Source of the DNA: DAIOXA01 sp050949165
GTDB lineage: Bacteria; Bacillota; Proteinivoracia; UBA4975
Reading direction: 5' to 3'
Assembly: GCA_050949165.1 (NCBI GenBank)
Contig: JBMNFF010000010.1
Location: 1-64,000 of the forward strand
Length of the DNA stretch: 64,000 bases
The first letter of the stretch is position 1, and every line of letters starts with the position of its first letter. Of the stretch, positions 8,557 through 17,646 are shown piece by piece. The position numbers and the translations under genes are program-made. The notes under the pieces are model-generated. The model made no database searches, had not been told where the DNA came from, and worked only from the letters and a program-made list of their open reading frames with translations.

Positions 8557-8626
8557 TCCCTTCAACTCCTCTTTTCTTTGTCCTTCTCCTGCCCCTGTGT
8601 TAAAATCTAGCCAGGAGGAAAGTGCT

Positions 8627-9193
8627 GTGAAACTGGAACAGAGCTTTTATAGCCGTCCCACCCTGGAGGTGGCCAGGGACCTGCTGGGCCGGGTCCTGGT
8701 GCGCAGGAGCCCCCAAGGCGCCTGCGCCGGCATCATCGTCGAAACGGAAGCCTATGTCCAGGGGGACCCGGCCTGCCACGCCAGCCGCGGCAAGACCCGG
8801 CGCAATGCCAGCATGTTCGCCCCTGGCGGCTGCGGCTATGTGTATCAGATCTATGGAATCCACTATTGCTTTAACATTGTCAGCGGCCAAGCGGACGTGG
8901 GCGAAGCGGTGTTAATCCGGGCCCTGGAGCCCTTGGCGGGAATCCCCCTCATGCAGGAGCGCCGGGGCACTCAAGACCTCAAGCTCCTCTGCTCTGGTCC
9001 CGGCCGTCTCTGCCAGGCTTTGGCCATCACCACCGCCCAGGATGGCATCGACCTCCTGGGAGATGAAATCTTCCTCCTGGCGGGACAGGCGGCAACCCAG
9101 GTAATCACCACCACCCGCATCGGCATCAGCCAGGGCAAGGAGCTCCCCTATCGTTTTTACATTGCCGACAATCCCTACGTCTCCCGAAGGTGA
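8627..9193 (+). CDS. DNA-3-methyladenine glycosylase (AAG/MPG family)
   Basis: The 188-residue protein matches the alkyladenine glycosylase family: ARDLLGRVLVRR, the catalytic segment IIVETEAY, ASRGKTRRNASMF, GYVYQIYGIHYCFNIV and a C-terminal PYRFYIADNPYVS. The glutamate in VETEAY activates the attacking water. It excises alkylated purines in base-excision repair. The GTG at 8627 is chosen because AGGAGG at 8613-8618 is eight bases away and the family begins here; longer frames have no ribosome site. It lies head-to-head with the chbG-like gene. Confidence 0.9.
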   Translation: MKLEQSFYSRPTLEVARDLLGRVLVRRSPQGACAGIIVETEAYVQGDPACHASRGKTRRNASMFAPGGCGYVYQIYGIHYCFNIVSGQADVGEAVLIRALEPLAGIPLMQERRGTQDLKLLCSGPGRLCQALAITTAQDGIDLLGDEIFLLAGQAATQVITTTRIGISQGKELPYRFYIADNPYVSRR

Positions 9194-9287
9194 TGCCAGC
9201 GGGCACACCTTAATTTTCTCTGTTCCAGGCAGGGAAAATCTCAGGGAAAGGAGAAAGATTCCAACAAAATACTATTGGAGGTGCGGC

Positions 9288-10335
9288 ATGAAGATTTTAC
9301 ACACAGCTGATGTTCACTTACATACCCAATATCCCCAACGCATGGAAGCCCTGCGCCGGGTCCTGGACTTAGGCCGGCAGGAGAACATCGACCTCATGCT
9401 CATCGCCGGCGACCTCTTCGACGATCACCAGCAGGCCGAAATCCCTGCGCAGCGAAGTGCGCAGACTTTTCAGTAATTTACCCTATAATGTCCTAACTAT
9501 TCCGGGAAACCACGATGAACGGGCATACTTTGAGGAGTCCTATTATGGCAGCAATTTCACTGCCCTCACCGACAGGCCGGTGACAATCCGGGATTTTGGG
9601 GAGTGGCGGATAGTTGCCCTGCCCTACGGTGAAGGAAGCCTCGCCCCCTTACTGGATACCCTCAAGGAGGCGGCCGACCCGGACAAGCTCAATGTCCTGG
9701 TCCTGCACTGCACCTGGTCCCTCCCTCACTTCTCCAGTCAGGATTACGGGGGCGACCAGCTCCGCTACCTGCCGGTGACCGAGGCAATGCTGACGGGGCT
9801 GGGCTATGAGTTTATCCTGGCCGGTCATTTTCACACTGCCTACCGCCAACGCAAATTGCCCTGCGGCGCAATCTTCGTCTACCCCGGCTCGCCGGTTTCC
9901 ATCTCCAGCCGGGAGCAGGGACGCCGCTCGGTTAATATCGTCGAAGCCCAAGGTTGCCGCCAAGCAGTGCTGGATACCTGGTATTGCCAAACCCTTGATA
10001 TACCGCGATGAATATGGACGCCGCTGACGATGCTGGGACAAGCTCTGCCCAGGACCTCCAAGGACCACCCCGACGACCTCTGCGCCCTGACCGTCGATGT
10101 CCGGGGCTATATCGAGGAGTCTGAGGGGGAATTTCACCAGCGGCTCCAGGCCCTGGTGGCCGGCCGGGTCAACACCCAGGTGCTCCACAACTACCGCTAT
10201 GCCGGAGACCTCGCCGCCGACCAGCTCTACCGGCGCTTTCAGGAACGCATCAGCCGGGAAGAGGACCCGCAAAGGCGGGAACAGTTAGTGACCATGTTGC
10301 TGGACGCCTTTAGCCAACTCCTGGTGGAGGGATAG
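9288..10335 (+). pseudogene. YhaO/SbcD-like DNA exonuclease subunit, frameshifted and interrupted
   Basis: ATG 9288 has GGAGG upstream and opens with KILHTADVHLHTQ and IAGDLFDD, the first metallophosphoesterase motifs. The frame then shifts near the AAA at 9439-9441; removing one base there joins it to SLRSEVRRLF..LTIPGNHDE, the next motif. That second frame continues with VLVLHC and AGHFHTAY but stops at a TGA at 10009-10011. The same frame resumes as WTPLTMLGQALPRTSKDH to the true end at 10335. So one extra base and one nonsense codon break an otherwise complete gene of about 348 codons. The partner ATPase begins three bases after the stop. Whether the lesions are real or sequence errors cannot be decided here. 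Confidence 0.8.
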
Positions 10336-10337
10336 AG

Positions 10338-12629
10338 ATGGAAATCAGAGAAATCGCCATCAACCACTATGGCCCCCTGCGGGATGTAAAGTATCGCCCC
10401 CGGCCGGGACTGCAAATCTTCCACGGCCCCAATGAGAGCGGCAAGACCCTGCTCCTGGACTCCATCCTCAAGTTGCTGCTGGGCAACCGCCTTCGGGACT
10501 TTGCCGGCATCGACCGGGTCCCCGACCCCCCCCAGGGCCGAATTGCCCTGGTCCTTGATGGACGGGAACATATCCTGGATGGCAGCACCCGCCTGGATCA
10601 GCTGACGGAGCTGGACAGCAATTACCTGCGCAATATCTTCGTAATCCGCAACAAAGACCTGAACATGGCGGGGCAGGCTGGCTTCCTGCGCCGGGTCAGC
10701 GATCAGCTGACGGGTATGGAGGGTCAGCGCCTGGCCGATCTCAAGGATATCCTGCGCCGCCAGGGACGCCTTACCAACACCACCTCCGCGGCCAGACTCT
10801 CCAAGAGCGCCGAGTTCAACAAGATTGGCGAGCATGTGGAAGCCGCCGAGACCCTGGCAATGGAAATCCAGGAGTACCTTGCCGAGGCCCAGGAGCAGGA
10901 ACTGGACACCCTGGAGCGGCGCCTGGAGGATGCCCGGGCCAGACTGCGGGCCCTGAACAAGGAAATCAGGGACCAGGAGCAGGCAGAAAAATACCAGGCC
11001 TATATTGACCTGGTGCGGATGATTGATGAGTATGAAGAACGGGACGAAGCGGCCCAGCGCCTGCGTGCCTATAACCAGCTTACTTTAAAAAGGCTTCAGG
11101 ACTTGGAAAGCCGGGCCCAGGACAACCGGGACAGGGCTCTGGCAAGTCAGGATAAACTGGCTCAACTACGGCTCCGCCTGGAGAAGGCCCAGGACCAGCT
11201 GGCCGCCGAGCAGGCGTGGATTTCCCCCTTGCAAAGGAATAAGCCAATCCTGGACGACCTGGAGCGGCGGATGCTAATGGCCGCCGGCGCCGCCCCTCCC
11301 CAGGCGCCGCAGTACAACAAATTCATCCTACCTCTGCTGGCCGTGACTGCCCTGGGCCTGTTTGCCACAGCGCTGCAACCCCCTTCCCCCCTGGTGGCAA
11401 TGGTCCCCATCCTATCCTTTTTGGGTGCCGCTGTCCTCTTCCTGCTGGATCGCACGGCCCGGTCCAGGGTCAGGGACTACCAGCACCGGAACCGCCTTCT
11501 CCTACAGGAAGGTGCGGGAGCGGGCATAATGGCAGCAACCCTTCAGGAACTGGCGGCGGCCCTGAACCAAGAGAAGCGGAACCTGGAAGCAGCCCAGGGC
11601 AAACTGCAGATCCTCTCTGAGGAAGTCCGGCGAATGCAGCAGCAGCAAGAGCACCATGAAGAGGCAATCCGCGAGGCTTCTGCCAAGGCCGAAAAACTGG
11701 AGCAAGAGCTCCACCAAGAATTGCACAAGCTGGGCATCACCAACCTGGAGGAATTTGATGAGCGGATGCGCGAGTACAACCAGGCCCAAACCCAATGTGA
11801 TGAGTTGCATGAGCGCCTGGAAGCGGCCTTTGGCCAAGCGCCTGACCAAATTGGCAACTGGCGGGAACTGCTGCGCCACTGCCCGACGCCCCCTCCCAGC
11901 GCCATAACCTTTGACCGCCAGCGCCTGGACCAGCTCCGGGATCAGAAGGATTCCACCCAGGCTGAGATTGATGAAATGCAGGGTCAGCTCCAGAGCCATC
12001 AGTCCGCCCTGGCCAATTTTGCCGCTGCCTGTCAGGCTCTGCCCTTGGTGGAGGAGGGCGCAGCCCCCCTGCCTCCCCACATTGCCAATTTAGAGATGTT
12101 GGAGCATGCAAAGGCAGTTCTGGAAGATTTCGCCGCCCGGGTGCGCCAGCGCTATGCAAACGCCTGCCGGCTCCTGGAAATCGCTGAAGAGCTGGAGCGG
12201 GAAGAACAGGAGAAAATGGCAGACCTGGTGGGTCCGGGAAAGCCGGTGCAAGAAATTTTCCGCACCGTTACCGGCGGCCGCTATACGGGAATCAGCTTGG
12301 ATGAGGAGCTCAACATTCAGGTGCAAAACCGCGAGGGCCTCACCCTCCCCGCCTCCGCCCTCAGCCAGGGCACTTACGACCAGCTGTACCTGGCCCTGCG
12401 CTTGTCCCTGGCCAAGGATATATTGGCAGGGGAGCCGGGGTTCCTCCTCCTGGACGACGCCTTTCTCTGTGCAGATAGCCAGCGCCTGGACAGGCTCATG
12501 GCCGTGCTGGCGGAGGAAGCCGCCCAGGGTTGGCAGATCCTCTACTTTACCATGGACCAACGCCTGGTGGATGCCGCCCGCCGCCATACAGCCAACCCTC
12601 CGCTGGAATTGAGCCCCCTCATGGCCTGA
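10338..12629 (+). CDS. YhaN-like SMC-type AAA ATPase (SbcC-related)
   Basis: The 763-residue protein has a Walker A GPNESGKT at 30-37, long coiled coils around 150-310 and 385-620, an ABC signature-like LSQGTYDQLYLALR and Walker B FLLLDDAF near 700. Between the coils is a hydrophobic hairpin at about 330-375, typical of YhaN and absent from classical SbcC/Rad50. Together with the YhaO-like nuclease it would process DNA ends, probably near the membrane. The ATG follows GGAGG and sits three bases after the broken nuclease gene, so both are one transcriptional unit. This subunit is intact although its partner is not. Confidence 0.87.
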   Translation: MEIREIAINHYGPLRDVKYRPRPGLQIFHGPNESGKTLLLDSILKLLLGNRLRDFAGIDRVPDPPQGRIALVLDGREHILDGSTRLDQLTELDSNYLRNIFVIRNKDLNMAGQAGFLRRVSDQLTGMEGQRLADLKDILRRQGRLTNTTSAARLSKSAEFNKIGEHVEAAETLAMEIQEYLAEAQEQELDTLERRLEDARARLRALNKEIRDQEQAEKYQAYIDLVRMIDEYEERDEAAQRLRAYNQLTLKRLQDLESRAQDNRDRALASQDKLAQLRLRLEKAQDQLAAEQAWISPLQRNKPILDDLERRMLMAAGAAPPQAPQYNKFILPLLAVTALGLFATALQPPSPLVAMVPILSFLGAAVLFLLDRTARSRVRDYQHRNRLLLQEGAGAGIMAATLQELAAALNQEKRNLEAAQGKLQILSEEVRRMQQQQEHHEEAIREASAKAEKLEQELHQELHKLGITNLEEFDERMREYNQAQTQCDELHERLEAAFGQAPDQIGNWRELLRHCPTPPPSAITFDRQRLDQLRDQKDSTQAEIDEMQGQLQSHQSALANFAAACQALPLVEEGAAPLPPHIANLEMLEHAKAVLEDFAARVRQRYANACRLLEIAEELEREEQEKMADLVGPGKPVQEIFRTVTGGRYTGISLDEELNIQVQNREGLTLPASALSQGTYDQLYLALRLSLAKDILAGEPGFLLLDDAFLCADSQRLDRLMAVLAEEAAQGWQILYFTMDQRLVDAARRHTANPPLELSPLMA

Positions 12630-12735
12630 CCTCTGTAACTTTATTCTCAGCAAGTCGTAACCTCCCTGTAACATTTCCGCCGAATTCAGTGTTACAATTT
12701 AAGGTGAAGGATTGTATCCAAAGGAGGAGATTTTT

Positions 12736-13920
12736 GTGCCCAAAAGGATTATCGGCGTCGCCGTTCTGGCGATCTGCTTTCTGGTCCTGTCCGCCTCGGC
12801 AGTGGACCAGCTCACTCCTTTCCTGCGCGAAAATTATACTCCTCTGGATATCGATGCATTGGACCTGAGCCTGATGGCGGAAGATTTGGCTGAGAGCGAA
12901 GTCATCTTGTCGGGAGCGGAATTCCACGGTACCAAAGCCACTTACCAGCTGCAAAGCCGCCTCACCATCGCCCTGCACCGACAGGCCGGAGTAAGGTACT
13001 TGCTGCTGGGAATCGGCCATGCCACCGGTCAACTGTACAATACTTACCTGCAGACCGGCGACCCCGATCTCCTGGACCTGATTCAATCGGAAATCAGGTT
13101 TACCAGCGCTTCTTGCCATGAACACCGACTGGCCTGGGAAGAGCTTAGTCAATACAATCTGAGCCTGGCCCCGGAAGACAGGCTGACGGTCATCGGCATC
13201 GACCTGGAGTACCAACCCCACACCGCCGCCTATTATCTGAGTTCCCTGAGTTCAGATAAAGACCTGGTTCCCGCTCCCGATTCCTACCTGGGCACTCCCC
13301 ATGCTCTGGACCAGTATGTGACCGCTTTGGAACTCGACTTGGCAAGGCGGGAAACCAAGTACCGGGAAGCCCTGGGCGAGAACTATGAGGAATATGTCCT
13401 GGTGGTCAAAAACCTCAGGGACACCGTCACCGCCAACTGCTCTGATGACTTCTACGCCATCCGGGAAGGGATGATGTACCAAAACTTTCTCCGGGCCCTC
13501 ACCAGCCATCCCCGGGGCAAGTATTTCGGGCAATTTTCCATGGACCACATTTACCAGCGCCAGGCCGGGCCCTCAATACTGGAAGGATCCCACCGCCTGG
13601 CCATGTACCTCAACCGCGACGATTCCCCGGTGCAGGGCAAGGTGCTGTCCATTGCTGCCATGTACATCGACAGCGTTTTCCGCTTCAATTATGGCCGGTA
13701 CTATACCGCCGACCTCAAGCAGGACTTCTTTATCGACGAGCTGGCCTTTCTAAACCTGACCGATGAAAACGCCTACACCCTCTTCCGGCTTGAAGGCGAA
13801 GATTCTCCCTTTGAGCGGGCTCCCTTTACCATCAGAAAGCCCTATGGCGGCACGACCACAGATTACTACCAGTACTTGCTGGCCATCAGGTCGGGCCCCA
13901 CCAGCAGCAATAAGAGGTAA
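12736..13920 (+). CDS. Exported erythromycin esterase-like protein
   Basis: The 394-residue product starts at a GTG with AGGAGG seven bases upstream and carries a clear signal peptide (IIGVAVLAICFLVLSASA). The mature part contains VILSGAEFHGTKATYQLQ, resembling the GE-x-HGT motif of the EreA/ChaN-like superfamily, and a later FGQFSMDHIYQ with a candidate metal or base histidine. Catalysis and substrate are unknown; most of these proteins are not antibiotic esterases. The fold assignment rests mainly on the GAEFHGT motif, so it is moderate. Confidence 0.6.
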   Translation: MPKRIIGVAVLAICFLVLSASAVDQLTPFLRENYTPLDIDALDLSLMAEDLAESEVILSGAEFHGTKATYQLQSRLTIALHRQAGVRYLLLGIGHATGQLYNTYLQTGDPDLLDLIQSEIRFTSASCHEHRLAWEELSQYNLSLAPEDRLTVIGIDLEYQPHTAAYYLSSLSSDKDLVPAPDSYLGTPHALDQYVTALELDLARRETKYREALGENYEEYVLVVKNLRDTVTANCSDDFYAIREGMMYQNFLRALTSHPRGKYFGQFSMDHIYQRQAGPSILEGSHRLAMYLNRDDSPVQGKVLSIAAMYIDSVFRFNYGRYYTADLKQDFFIDELAFLNLTDENAYTLFRLEGEDSPFERAPFTIRKPYGGTTTDYYQYLLAIRSGPTSSNKR

Positions 13921-13941
13921 AAACGGCTCCTGGAGCCGTTT
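13921..13941 (+). terminator. Terminator after the erythromycin esterase-like gene
   Basis: A 9-bp stem AAACGGCTC/GAGCCGTTT with a CTG loop starts immediately after the TAA and is followed by TGCTCTTATT. Confidence 0.7.
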
Positions 13942-14008
13942 GCTCTTATTGCCGGCCCCCTGATTTCGTGATAGTATTTTTATAATCATCTTTGAAGGAG
14001 GTTTTGAT

Positions 14009-14854
14009 TTGGGCAAAGTCAAGATTTTTAGCGACAGCACCTGTGATCTGTCTCCTGAACTGGTTGAAAAATACCAAATCGGCATCATCCCCCTCTACGT
14101 CCTCTTTGGGGACAAATCATACCGGGACGGCATCGACATCACAACCCCCCAGCTCTACGAGAAAGTTGAAGAAACCGGCAGCCTCCCCAAGACGGCGGCA
14201 CCCTCGCCGGGTGATTTCATCCTCGCCTTCAAACCCCATATCGAGGCCGGTGAGGACATCGTCTATGTCGGACTGTCGGCGGAGTTCTCTGCCACCCTGA
14301 ACAACGCCCGCCTGGCCGCTCAAGAATTCCCCCCAGGCAGGGTCGAGGTTGTAGACTCCCGCAATCTCTCGACGGGAATCGGCCTCCTGGTATTAAAAGC
14401 GGCGGACTTTGCGGCAGAGGGCATGGATGCCCGCACCGTGGCCGAGAAGGTCCGGGAACTGGTTCCCAAGGTAGAGACAGAGTTCATCATCGACACCCTG
14501 GACTATTTGCACAAGGGCGGCCGCTGTTCGGGACTTACCCGCTTCGTGGGAACCATGCTCAAGATCCGTCCCTCTATAAAAGTGGTGGATGGCAAAATGG
14601 TGCCGGCTCAGAAATTCCGGGGCACCAGGAAAAAGGCCCTGACCGGCCTCCTCAACACCGCCCTGGCCATGAAGGACCAGATTTCCCCCGAGCGCATCTT
14701 CGTCACCCATTCCATCAGTGACGACGCCCCCTTCCTGAAGGAAGAACTCCTGAAACATGTCGACGCCCAGGAAGTGCTGATTACCCAGGCAGGCTGTGTA
14801 ATCTCCAGCCACTGCGGTCGCAATACTATCGGTATATTATTTATAAAGAAGTAG
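14009..14854 (+). CDS. DegV family fatty-acid-binding protein
   Basis: The 281-residue protein fits DegV: KIFSDSTCDLSPEL at the N-terminus, IIPLYVLFGDKSYRDG, the TAAPSPGDF loop, VYVGLSAEFSATLNNA and the DTLDYLHKGGRCSG segment. Members bind a fatty acid and, in Bacillota, act as FakB partners of the FakA kinase. No fakA is present in the window, so the link to fatty-acid phosphorylation is family knowledge only. The start is a TTG with AAGGAGG seven bases upstream. Its stop lies inside a terminator shared with the convergent gene. Confidence 0.9.
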   Translation: MGKVKIFSDSTCDLSPELVEKYQIGIIPLYVLFGDKSYRDGIDITTPQLYEKVEETGSLPKTAAPSPGDFILAFKPHIEAGEDIVYVGLSAEFSATLNNARLAAQEFPPGRVEVVDSRNLSTGIGLLVLKAADFAAEGMDARTVAEKVRELVPKVETEFIIDTLDYLHKGGRCSGLTRFVGTMLKIRPSIKVVDGKMVPAQKFRGTRKKALTGLLNTALAMKDQISPERIFVTHSISDDAPFLKEELLKHVDAQEVLITQAGCVISSHCGRNTIGILFIKK

Positions 14855-14879
14855 AGAGCCCAACGGCTCTCTACTTCTT
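14846..14879. terminator. Bidirectional terminator holding both convergent stop codons
   Basis: A perfect 15-bp stem (14846-14860 with 14865-14879) has a CAAC loop and A/T-rich flanks on both sides. The degV TAG (14852-14854) is in one arm and the stop of the convergent gene (14871-14873) is in the other. Confidence 0.88.
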
Positions 14880-15317
14880 TTTAGCAGGCAAAATCAAGGG
14901 CAACTTGCAGATGTAGATGTCCTCGATATCCTCAACGGCGATGGGGCCCAGGCAGCGGGAATCCACGCTCCAGTAACTGTCCCCCACCGCGAAAATATAC
15001 CCATCCTCAATGACCTGGGCCGGTTGCTCTTCCACATAACCCTCAATTTCGGTGGGGAGGTCGTTAATATACAGCCGGTGCTCCCGCACTTCCACCCGGT
15101 CCCCCGCCACCGCCACTACGCGCTTAATCAGTTTGCCGTATCTGTCAACCCGGAAGGTCACGATGTCCCCGGCCTCGGCCGCAGAATAGGCGGCAACTTC
15201 CCTGAGGACCAGAACCTGTCCGTCGGCAAAGGTGTCCTCCATGGAGGTCCCCCGGCCAACGCAGAAGAAAAAGCCAGAACTGGCGATGAGGTACCAAATA
15301 AGAATTTTTACCAGCAA
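14871..15317 (-). CDS. Signal peptidase I-like serine peptidase (S26 family)
   Basis: The 148-residue product has one N-terminal membrane helix and the S26 motifs: Ser25 in RGTSMEDTF, the catalytic Lys65 in KRVVAVAGD, and a closing GDSYWSVDSRCLGPI motif. It would act at the outer membrane face on exported proteins. It is short for a housekeeping LepB, resembling small SipW/TraF-like forms. A GTG at 15326 lies within the GGAGG site, whereas the TTG at 15317 is eight bases beyond it and is preferred. Confidence 0.82.
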   Translation of the reverse strand: MLVKILIWYLIASSGFFFCVGRGTSMEDTFADGQVLVLREVAAYSAAEAGDIVTFRVDRYGKLIKRVVAVAGDRVEVREHRLYINDLPTEIEGYVEEQPAQVIEDGYIFAVGDSYWSVDSRCLGPIAVEDIEDIYICKLPLILPAKKK

Positions 15318-15432
15318 TGAAACCACCTCCGGCTTTACTAGTCTATTTAGCCGAAGGTGTACTTATACGGCCACTTGGGAAGAGAGAGGCGCCCTCATTC
15401 TTCAAAAGCAATATCGCTGCTAGTGTGAAAAT

Positions 15433-15462
15433 TTGACGAGTTAATTAATCTTGTGCTATTGT
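15433..15462 (+). promoter_or_regulatory. Candidate sigma-A promoter for the DUF885 gene
   Basis: TTGACG (15433-15438) and TATTGT (15457-15462) are separated by 18 bases, about 65 bases upstream of the ATG at 15529. The surrounding sequence is AT-rich. Confidence 0.4.
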
Positions 15463-15528
15463 ACTTTTATCAAACAACAGGCCGATGGCTACCCCTCCCC
15501 AGTGATCAATTAAAGAGAGGTGAAGTAA

Positions 15529-17442
15529 ATGAGGAGGTTGTTGTTGGTCATCCTGGCTCTGTCGCTGCTTCTAACCGGCTGCGGGTCAGAAAATGTTGTG
15601 GAAGTGATTGAACCTGAGTCGACCAACCCGGATAGCTGGAGATATGCTGAATTGTACCTGGATTTGGTAGACGAATTGGCCCGGGGAGCAGATTGGGAAT
15701 ACACCAACAAGACCCATGCCTTTCGCCAAGAACTCATTCCCTTCTATAAGAAAAGCTTGGACAAGCTGCAGAAATTGAGCACCGAGCACATGGACCCTCA
15801 ACAGCGAGTGAACCGGGGCGTATTTGAAGATTTCTTGATCAAGGAAATTCAGGGAGAGAAATTTATTTGCCATGACTACTTTATTAACCAATTTAACGGA
15901 ATACCCGTCGATCTGCCAACGTTACTGGCTGCTTACCCCATACCTGACAAAGATTATGCCCGCTATTACAGAGGTAATCTGATGGATATTCCCCAGGCCT
16001 TAAAGAATACTGAAGAAGGGATAAAGGCACAAATTGAACTGGGTATTGCCCCTCCCTATTTCGTGACAGAGGCCTTTATGGAAACGATTTCTGAATTCCT
16101 ATCTATTGAACCAGTTGACAACATACTGTACACGACTTACGCAGAGAAAACGAAAAAATTTGAGGGAGCTGCTGAGCTGCATGACCGTGCCCTAACCATT
16201 CTTACAAAACAGGTATATCCTGCCTACCAAGACTTTTACCAATTCTTGCTGGACAACCAGGCTAAGCTTAAAGAAATTGCTGTTACCGCTGGTGTTTGGC
16301 AACTTCCCCAGGGAGACGAGTACTACGCACATCTTGTCAGAGTCCATACGACAACAGACCTCACGCCCCAAGAAGTTCACGATATCGGCTTGCGTGAAGT
16401 AGATAGGATTCATAAGGAAATAAGCGAAAAACTGCAAGAGATGGGCTTAGGCGATAAAGATCCTGTGGCCTATTTAAGGGAGCTAAGTAGCACCAATCTC
16501 GTCTCTGACAAGGGAGAAATCCTTTCTCAATACCGCAAGTTTATCAGCAAAGCAAAATCATGTCTGCCAGAATTCTTCAGCAGAGTTCCCGATTCCAGTG
16601 TTGTAATCCGAGAGGTTCCCGCCTTCAGGAAGGCGACTTTTTCAACCGCATATTCCCCTGCCTATCCTGGACAGCCGGGAACCTTGCTAGTGGAAATGTC
16701 CAGCCCCCACCCTAGAAGTGATATCGAAGCGACGGTTTTTCACGAGACCTGGCCCGGGCACCATTTGCAGAGTGCTTGGCTCTTGGATACTAAATTCCCC
16801 GCATTCAGGGAATGGGTTACGCACTCAGCCTATAAAGAGGGCTGGGCTCTGTATGCAGAAAGGTTGATGTATGAAAATGGTTGCTACAGTGATTCTTATA
16901 GTGAGCTGGGCTATCTGCATTCAGAGCTCTTCCGGGCAGCCCGGCTGGTTATCGATACCGGCATACATTACAAGCGATGGACCCGGGAGGTGGCCATAGA
17001 CTACCTGTGGGAAGCCGCTGGTATAAAAGATGATTCCGAAATCGACCGCTATATTGTCTGGCCTGGACAGGCGCTGGCCTATAAGATAGGCGAACTGAAA
17101 ATCTTAGAACTCCGTGAAATGGCCAGGGAACAGCTGGGTGATAAATTTGATATCAAGGAGTTTCACGATGTAATCCTCAATACCGGCTCGGTCCCCCTAC
17201 ACTTATTGGAAGAAGAGGTTATGCGATATATTGAAGAAAAACTTAGCGAACCCGAGGCGCTGCTGCCAACAGCGCCTTTTCTATTTAAGCCTTTGCACTC
17301 ACTCGGGGGCACCAAAATAGGTCCCCGCCACAGCCCGGCGGGGACCCTCATGTACCGTTCACTCAATACTGTTCTCGTAGATAAAGAAAAATTTACTTAT
17401 CTCCATTCCCTGCCTACGCACCTCCTCATCGCCGATGGTTAG
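15529..17442 (+). CDS. DUF885 family lipoprotein, probable zinc peptidase
   Basis: The 637-residue product has a lipoprotein signal peptide with the LTGC lipobox at about residue 22, so it should be anchored outside the cell. The DUF885 motif HETWPGHHLQ at about 405-414 supplies HExxxGH-type zinc ligands, and EGWALYAERL follows. Family members look like M3-type metallopeptidases; the substrate is unknown. The family-like part ends near RYIEEKLS (about residue 570). The last 60 codons run through a terminator and an antisense gene remnant, so the C-terminal tail is probably not original. Base composition is lower in GC than the flanking housekeeping genes. Confidence 0.85.
   Translation: MRRLLLVILALSLLLTGCGSENVVEVIEPESTNPDSWRYAELYLDLVDELARGADWEYTNKTHAFRQELIPFYKKSLDKLQKLSTEHMDPQQRVNRGVFEDFLIKEIQGEKFICHDYFINQFNGIPVDLPTLLAAYPIPDKDYARYYRGNLMDIPQALKNTEEGIKAQIELGIAPPYFVTEAFMETISEFLSIEPVDNILYTTYAEKTKKFEGAAELHDRALTILTKQVYPAYQDFYQFLLDNQAKLKEIAVTAGVWQLPQGDEYYAHLVRVHTTTDLTPQEVHDIGLREVDRIHKEISEKLQEMGLGDKDPVAYLRELSSTNLVSDKGEILSQYRKFISKAKSCLPEFFSRVPDSSVVIREVPAFRKATFSTAYSPAYPGQPGTLLVEMSSPHPRSDIEATVFHETWPGHHLQSAWLLDTKFPAFREWVTHSAYKEGWALYAERLMYENGCYSDSYSELGYLHSELFRAARLVIDTGIHYKRWTREVAIDYLWEAAGIKDDSEIDRYIVWPGQALAYKIGELKILELREMAREQLGDKFDIKEFHDVILNTGSVPLHLLEEEVMRYIEEKLSEPEALLPTAPFLFKPLHSLGGTKIGPRHSPAGTLMYRSLNTVLVDKEKFTYLHSLPTHLLIADG
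17255..17277 (+). terminator. Terminator hairpin inside the DUF885 reading frame
   Basis: AGGCGCTG and CAGCGCCT pair around CTGCCAA and are followed by TTTTCTATTT. It lies about 165 bases before the annotated stop of the gene, where the family similarity ends. Confidence 0.6.
17320..17346 (-). terminator. Terminator for the minus-strand gene remnant
   Basis: A perfect 10-bp stem GGTCCCCGCC/GGCGGGGACC with a seven-base loop is followed by TATTTT on the minus strand, 13 bases past the remnant's stop. Confidence 0.6.
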
Positions 17443-17646
17443 CTGCCATCCATAATTCATATAGGCTTTGTAATTAAACCGGTTAAGGGGCAAGAGCCCG
17501 AACTTCTTCCTGATGGCAGCAAAGCCCTCTTTATAATCCTACTTAGCCTGGGCCAGGGCCCGGGCAGGATCTACGAAGACCATCTGCCCATTGGGTCCGG
17601 AGTGACGGTTATGGTTCAAAATTTCAGAGGGTATAGCAGGCCAATT
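17359..17646 (-). pseudogene. Remnant of an unrecognised gene, antisense to the DUF885 3' end
   Basis: On the minus strand a frame with gene-like composition reads from about 17646 to a TGA at 17359-17361, broken once by a TAG at 17539-17541. It contains HNRHSGPNGQMVFVDPA upstream of the TAG and GFAAIRKKFGLLPLN, NYKAYMNYGWQL and EISKFFFIYENS downstream. The N-terminal part is missing. The stretch ends just before a strong terminator oriented with it, as a real gene would. I do not recognise the family. Confidence 0.45.

Noticed and set aside
8159..8626. N-terminal extension of the alkyladenine glycosylase frame
   Set aside because: It lies antisense to the chbG-like gene; the GTG at 8627 has a proper AGGAGG and begins the family.
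9439..9441. Programmed frameshift in the YhaO-like gene
   Set aside because: No slippery heptamer, stimulatory hairpin or upstream Shine-Dalgarno-like element is visible.
10009..10011. Selenocysteine or other recoding at the in-frame TGA of the YhaO-like gene
   Set aside because: The position is not a catalytic cysteine and no SECIS-like hairpin is seen next to it; the gene also has an independent frameshift.
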